In this document: positions 60,026 to 64,000 of the stretch, in pieces
How the letters are laid out: each line of letters starts with the position of its first letter
How positions within the stretch are numbered: position 1 is the first letter of the stretch
NCBI GenBank assembly: GCA_963705525.1
Contig: CAVPJW010000004.1
Location: 1,488,001 to 1,552,000, forward strand
Direction of reading: 5' to 3'
DNA: 64,000 nucleotides
From: CAVPJW01 sp963705525
Lineage (GTDB): Bacteria > Acidobacteriota > Vicinamibacteria > Vicinamibacterales > CAVPJW01
Translations under genes and position numbers: made by a program
Notes under the pieces: model-generated
Seen by the model: the letters and a program-made list of their open reading frames with translations, nothing else
What the model was told of the DNA's origin: nothing
The model's database searches: none

Positions 60026-60093
60026 GCCAAGAGTCTACGCGAAGTGACTCGCGCGGCGCGCAATGATCGGCTGGCCCGACGGCAGCACTTTGT

Positions 60094-60570
60094 CTATTTC
60101 GGCCAGTCGTCGCAGTGGTCGGTTCGCCGGGTGTCGCCGATCGACACGATCTTCCAGCCGGCGGCGTCCTTCGCGAGATGAAACGCGTCGATACCGCAAT
60201 GGCTGAAAATCGTGCCGCGGTAGAACGCGTAGTCGGCCCACACGCTCGCAAAGCCGCCATCGATCGTCACCTGCTCGTTCTTCGTGCGCTCGTCGTTGAT
60301 CTCGGGTCGAGGACGTGTGACGGCGGTGACGAACGCGTCGATCGTCGTCACGCTCACATCAGGCCTTCCATCTTTCATCGACGATGAGAACAGCTGGGCG
60401 GAGGGGTGAAACGCGCCGCGCACCATGGCCGCATCCTTCGCGCGCATACCGTCGAAGAGCTGCTTGACGACGGCAAGGACGGCGGCCTTGTCGTCTTGGG
60501 CCAGTGCTGGACGAGCAACTGCCATAGTGAGCACGAGCGCGACGAGCACGCCGATACGGAAACGGAACAT
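60094..60570 (-). CDS. Secreted NTF2-like (SnoaL-type) protein, 158 aa
   Basis: Signal peptide MFRFRIGVLVALVLTMAVARPALAQ, then an NTF2-like fold: AVLAVVKQLFDGMRAKDAAMVRGAFHP, AFVTAVTRPRPE, GGFASVWADYAFYRG and DAAGWKIVSIGDTRR. AGGAGGACC precedes ATG 60570. Function is unknown beyond a cone-shaped ligand pocket. Confidence 0.88.
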   Translation of the reverse strand: MFRFRIGVLVALVLTMAVARPALAQDDKAAVLAVVKQLFDGMRAKDAAMVRGAFHPSAQLFSSSMKDGRPDVSVTTIDAFVTAVTRPRPEINDERTKNEQVTIDGGFASVWADYAFYRGTIFSHCGIDAFHLAKDAAGWKIVSIGDTRRTDHCDDWPK

Positions 60571-60662
60571 CGAGGTCCTCCTGATGATCGGGTTGGTCAT
60601 TCTCGCGAAGAGTGCGAGCCGCGGCAAGGTCATTGTGACGAACCGCGTGATGAATTGCCTGA

Positions 60663-61391
60663 CTATCCGCGCGCGAGAAGGATCGCTGCTGTCAGTTCCC
60701 GAAGGCTCACGCGCTGGCGACCTCCCGGGTCGAAGTTCGCAGGATCGAGCCAGATCAGGAACGCGTGCTCGAGCGCGGGCCACTCGCGGTCGATCGCCGC
60801 GTACCACGCGGTATCGCGGTTCCGCTGCTTGTAGATGGTCGCCTGCCGGAACACTCCTTCGAACGAGAGACCAAGCCTCTGGGCCGCCGCGCGCGACGGC
60901 GCGTTGAGGGCGTCGCATTTCCACTCGTAGCGGCGGTAGCCCAGCTCGAACGCGCGTTTCATCATCAGGTACATCGCTTCGGTGGCGCCCTTCGATCGCT
61001 GCAGCGCCGGCGAGTAGTTGATGTGGCCCACCTCGATCGAACCGGCCGCAGGATCGATCCGCAGGTAGCTCGCCACACCGATAGCCCGCCCGGTTTCCAG
61101 ATCGACGATCGCGTGAAAGTGCGGATCGCTGCCGAGGCACGTTCGCGTCATCCACGCGCGGTACTCGTCCTCCTGCTGGAACGGTCCGTACGGCAGATAG
61201 GTCCAGTTGCGTCCGTCCGTGTCGAGCTGATTCGCCCGGAAGAGATCGGCGGCGTGTCGATCCACATCGAGCGTTTCAAGGCGGCAGTAGCGGCCGGCCA
61301 TCGGCTCGCGCGTCGGCCGCGGCGGCGGCGTCCACGACGCGACGGGGAATCCGATGGGCTGGCCGAGCGCGTTCGTGTCGATCGATTCCAC
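60663..61391 (-). CDS. GNAT-family N-acetyltransferase (RimJ/RimL-like), 242 aa
   Basis: The GNAT core with the acetyl-CoA-binding segment GHINYSPALQRSKGATEAMYLMMKRAFELGYRRYEWKCDALNAPSRAAAQRLGLSFEGVFRQA matches RimJ/RimL-type enzymes. It would acetylate a small molecule or protein N-terminus. The start is GTG 61391. It stands between the NTF2-like gene and a 287-base gap. Confidence 0.9.
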   Translation of the reverse strand: MESIDTNALGQPIGFPVASWTPPPRPTREPMAGRYCRLETLDVDRHAADLFRANQLDTDGRNWTYLPYGPFQQEDEYRAWMTRTCLGSDPHFHAIVDLETGRAIGVASYLRIDPAAGSIEVGHINYSPALQRSKGATEAMYLMMKRAFELGYRRYEWKCDALNAPSRAAAQRLGLSFEGVFRQATIYKQRNRDTAWYAAIDREWPALEHAFLIWLDPANFDPGGRQRVSLRELTAAILLARG

Positions 61392-61678
61392 AGGCTCACC
61401 TCACAATGGGCGTGCAGCACAGCACTTATTGACGCGACGACTAGAGTTTAAATGAAACGCAGAACGGGCCTGCGCTCGACTTCCGGGCGCCCTTCTACAA
61501 CACCGTGACCATGAATTGGATCGGAAGGCGCCGGGGCGCCGCTCGAGGGCATCGACTAGATCAATAAGCACCCAACTATCCCGCGCACGGCTCGTCTCGG
61601 CATTCAAGTGGCGTTCGGGAATCTGAATCGTCACGAGCCGCTTTACGCCGGCGAGCCTTTGGGACATGCTGGGCTCGC
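61392..61678. other. Intergenic gap upstream of YciI-like gene
   Basis: No gene is supported in these 287 bases. An open frame on the minus strand (61401-61667) lacks a family match and a ribosome binding site; it may be a relic. Confidence 0.5.
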
Positions 61679-61978
61679 ATGTTCATCATCGAGCTTATCT
61701 ACAAGGCGCCTCTCGCCGACATCGACCGCCACATGCCCGCGCACATGAAATTCTTGAAGAAGTACTACGCGTCAGGGCATTTCCTCGTCTCGGGCCGCAA
61801 GATTCCTCGCGAGGGAGGCATCATCCTTGCGGTAGGGAAAGACCGTGACGAGATCGAGGTGATCGCAAAGGAAGATCCATTCGTCGCGCGACAGCTCGCG
61901 GATGTCCGCGTCATCGAGTTCCGCGCCAGCCAGCAGGCCGATGATATTCAAGCGCGGATCGGCTCAAGACTTTTCTGA
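61679..61978 (+). CDS. YciI-like domain protein, 99 aa
   Basis: The YciI fold is recognisable: MFIIELIYKAPLADIDRHMPAHMKFLKKYYASGHFLVSGR, with the conserved His in AHMKFL, then EDPFVARQLADVRVIEF. Members have a dimeric ferredoxin-like fold with unclear chemistry. Located just upstream of the split ligD genes. Confidence 0.88.
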   Translation: MFIIELIYKAPLADIDRHMPAHMKFLKKYYASGHFLVSGRKIPREGGIILAVGKDRDEIEVIAKEDPFVARQLADVRVIEFRASQQADDIQARIGSRLF

Positions 61979-62004
61979 TGATTGGCTAGGTCTCAGCCAG
62001 CGCG

Positions 62005-62880
62005 ATGTCCATCTCAGCATCGTCCTTTCCGGAATGGGTCGTGCCGATGGCGGCCACGCTCACCGAGGACCGATTCACCGGTCCTGAGTGGCTCTTCGAA
62101 CGCAAGCTGGACGGTATTCGTCTCCTCGCATTCAGGAACGGGCAGAACGTCCGGCTCTTTTCAAGAAACCGTCTGCCGCACCACGTCCCGGCCATCGAAC
62201 GCGCCATCGAGGCTCTGCCACTCGACCAGGCCATTCTCGACGGCGAGATCACGTGGGACGCGGAGGATGTGCACTATCACGTCTTCGACATCATGTGGCT
62301 CAACGGACGCGACGTGACATCGCTCACGCTCCTCGAGCGTCGCAGCCTGCTCGAGTCCCTGCCATTTCAGCCTCCACTCCAACGCGTCGCGCAGATCGAC
62401 GATCTGAAGCCATGGGAACGCGCCTGCGCCGAAGGCTGGGAGGGCGTGATTGCGAAACGGCGGGACTCGATCTACGAACATCGGCGGTCGCCGTACTGGC
62501 TGAAAATGAAATGTGAGGCCTCACAGGAACTCGTCGTCGGAGGATTCACGGATCCCCAGGGTGCTCGCGTAGGCCTGGGCGCGCTGCTCGTGGGGTATTA
62601 CGACAACAACGATTTCGTGTTCGCGGGAAAGGTCGGTACGGGATTCAACACGACGCTGCTGCTCGACCTCCGCGCTCGGCTGGACACGCTCGAAGTCCCT
62701 GTCTCGCCGTTCACGAAAGCCACGGGGCTGCCCCGGTTCCGCGCGCACTGGGTACGCCCCGAGATCGTCGTCCAGGTGGGCTTCATCGAGTGGACCGTGA
62801 ACGGCAAGCTGCGGCACCCACGGCTCCTTGGGGTTCGCTTTGATAAGTCCGCTGCCGAGGTCGTGCGCGAGCAATCATGA
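62005..62880 (+). CDS. ligD: LigD-type ATP-dependent DNA ligase, stand-alone, 291 aa
   Basis: ATP-dependent ligase motifs: FERKLDGIRLLAFRNG (motif I, adenylated lysine), LDGEITWD (motif III-like), EGVIAKRRDSIYEHRRSPYWLKMK (motifs IV-V), and a C-terminal OB domain ending RHPRLLGVRFDKSAAEV. It is the ligase third of LigD for non-homologous end joining, here separated from polymerase and lacking a nuclease domain. Its stop overlaps the polymerase gene start (ATGA). Confidence 0.92.
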   Translation: MSISASSFPEWVVPMAATLTEDRFTGPEWLFERKLDGIRLLAFRNGQNVRLFSRNRLPHHVPAIERAIEALPLDQAILDGEITWDAEDVHYHVFDIMWLNGRDVTSLTLLERRSLLESLPFQPPLQRVAQIDDLKPWERACAEGWEGVIAKRRDSIYEHRRSPYWLKMKCEASQELVVGGFTDPQGARVGLGALLVGYYDNNDFVFAGKVGTGFNTTLLLDLRARLDTLEVPVSPFTKATGLPRFRAHWVRPEIVVQVGFIEWTVNGKLRHPRLLGVRFDKSAAEVVREQS

Positions 62881-63761
62881 TCACCCATCCGGACAAGGTG
62901 CTCTTCCCGGACGACGGAATCACGAAGGGCGAGCTGGCCGACTACTACAAGTCGATGGCCCCCGTCATGCTTCCCCACCTCCGTCGTCGGCCTCTGACGA
63001 TGGAGCGCTATCCAGCGGGAATTGGGAACGAGGGGTTCTGGCAGAAGGATGTCTCAAAGGGATTTCCGGACTGGCTGAAGCGGATTGAGGTTCCCAAGAA
63101 GGGCGGAGTCGTGCATCACCCGCTCATCACGGATACGCGATCGCTCCTCTGGGTGATCAATCAGAACACGATTACGCTGCACGTCTGGGCGTCTAGAGTT
63201 CCGACGCTCCACTATCCTGACATGTGCGTCTTCGATCTGGATCCCTCGCACGAAGACGATCACGATTCTCTGCGCGCCGCGGCGCTTGGCTTGCGGGATC
63301 TTCTGAACGAACTCGGCCTTCCGAGCTGGATCAAGACGTCGGGATCGAAAGGCTTCCACATCATGCTCTCGCTCGACGGGAAATCGACGATGGCCGACGT
63401 CGCGCGGTTCGCTCACGCCGTAGGCACGCTGCTCGTGAAGCGGGATCCCGAGCACCTGACGCAGGAGTTCAGCAAGGCTGAGCGGGGTGGACGAATCCTG
63501 GTCGACACGGGGAGGAACGGCTACAGCGCGACGTTCGCCGCGGCATACGCCGTGCGCGCGAAACCTGGAGCACCAGTCTCGGCTCCCTGCACGTGGGAGG
63601 AGATCGAACGCGGAACGGTCGCGCCGCGCACGTTTACGCTGCGGACGATGGCGGATCGGATCGGCAGGGTGGGCGACCTCTGGTCCGACATGTACCGCCA
63701 GAAACGATCGCTCACACGACCAGCAGAGAGGCTGCGCTCGCTGTCCAATGATCGTCGCTGA
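62877..63761 (+). CDS. ligD: LigD-type primase/polymerase domain protein, 294 aa
   Basis: The archaeo-eukaryotic primase polymerase domain: THPDKVLFPDDGITKGELADYY, the catalytic DxD in CVFDLDPSHED, SGSKGFHIMLSL and GGRILVDTGRNGYSATFAAAYAVRA. It fills in ends during Ku/LigD repair. Coupled to the ligase gene by a 4-base overlap. Ku is not in the window but could lie beyond it. Confidence 0.93.
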   Translation: MITHPDKVLFPDDGITKGELADYYKSMAPVMLPHLRRRPLTMERYPAGIGNEGFWQKDVSKGFPDWLKRIEVPKKGGVVHHPLITDTRSLLWVINQNTITLHVWASRVPTLHYPDMCVFDLDPSHEDDHDSLRAAALGLRDLLNELGLPSWIKTSGSKGFHIMLSLDGKSTMADVARFAHAVGTLLVKRDPEHLTQEFSKAERGGRILVDTGRNGYSATFAAAYAVRAKPGAPVSAPCTWEEIERGTVAPRTFTLRTMADRIGRVGDLWSDMYRQKRSLTRPAERLRSLSNDRR

Positions 63762-63833
63762 GTCGCGCCAGCCACGGAACCCGATCATGTGGCATGCTGT
63801 CGCCGCGCCGTGCGGGCGCGTCTGGAGTGCACC

Positions 63834-64000
63834 GTGAGATCAGGGACGGGTGGTTCCGTCGGCGCGGCGTCGATCGTTGGAGGCTGGTCGCTGATTGCGG
63901 CAACGGTTCTCTTCGGAGCGGTTTTCACCTACCTGGCCGGAACCTTCGGTTATCCCGACATCCTCGATCGTCCCGCCGCCGAGGTCCTGCCTCGGCTGTT
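63834..64000 (+). CDS. Membrane protein, 5' part only
   Basis: From GTG 63834 the visible 55 residues include a membrane segment WSLIAATVLFGAVFTYLAGTF and then GYPDILDRPAAEVLPRL. The gene continues past the right edge. The pattern recalls DUF4386-like membrane proteins, but the fragment is too short to be sure. Confidence 0.6.
   Translation, partial: MRSGTGGSVGAASIVGGWSLIAATVLFGAVFTYLAGTFGYPDILDRPAAEVLPRL

Noticed and set aside
61401..61667. Minus-strand 88-codon frame in the gap before the YciI-like gene
   Set aside because: No domain, no ribosome binding site and unusual Arg/Ser/Cys-rich composition.

Overview
The window is a GC-rich, densely coding bacterial chromosome segment with no phage or IS transposase genes. 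A PadR-type regulator sits directly upstream of an 892-residue MacB/FtsX permease with an N-terminal cytoplasmic extension (the 'acidobacterial duplicated orphan permease' arrangement). Paired M16 and M28 peptidases and many GTG or TTG starts are also present. Together these suggest an Acidobacteriota genome, most likely Vicinamibacteria; this is inferred from gene content, not from a marker gene.

Layout. 1-5.2 kb (minus): a five-gene, tightly packed cassette (MFS transporter, enolase-superfamily protein, DapA-like lyase, unknown TIM-barrel-like protein, SDR cut by the window edge) that looks like sugar-acid catabolism. 5.3-14 kb: KdpE-like regulator, FKBP lipoprotein plus NamZ-like (DUF1343) protein, secreted amidohydrolase, MsrA, two SRPBCC proteins, APC permease and FAD oxidoreductase. 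14-19.8 kb: MscS channel and pyruvate kinase facing an operon of O-methyltransferase, a 53-residue AtzG/GatC-like peptide, amidase and alpha/beta hydrolase. 20-30.2 kb: M16 peptidase pair with a zinc alcohol dehydrogenase, MFS, ApbC plus a DUF3347 lipoprotein, a run of small membrane proteins (DUF4870, DUF4190, DUF2752, YidD), and small zinc-ribbon or unknown proteins. 30.3-36.6 kb: addB-addA recombination nuclease. 37-40.3 kb: PadR-ADOP pair with a visible operator and promoter. 40.4-46.8 kb (minus): acyl-CoA synthetase, crotonyl-CoA carboxylase/reductase and two paralogous M28 peptidases with altered active-site motifs. 47.06-50.07 kb: tRNA-Ala(GGC), whose last 16 bases recur 2.9 kb downstream; the interval holds hairpins, a GIY-YIG nuclease, decayed fragments, a secreted carboxypeptidase-regulatory-domain protein and a frameshifted toxin-antitoxin pair. 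50.4-58.4 kb: lipoprotein, SpoIIE-type phosphatase, ArfB, then a minus-strand operon (creatininase-family, ketopantoate-reductase-like, SDR, M20 peptidase, APC permease) whose last two genes carry three single-base frameshifts. 58.5-64 kb: alpha/beta hydrolase, NTF2-like protein, GNAT acetyltransferase, YciI, a split LigD (ligase plus polymerase) and a truncated membrane-protein start.

Across the window, intergenic spaces carry degenerate short-word repeats. Three are long inverted repeats built from AGTTCTTAGTTC-like words at gene 3' ends, where they supply TAG stop codons. The most unusual parts are these repeats, the tRNA-linked GIY-YIG island, the variant enzymes of the first cassette, and the M28 pair.
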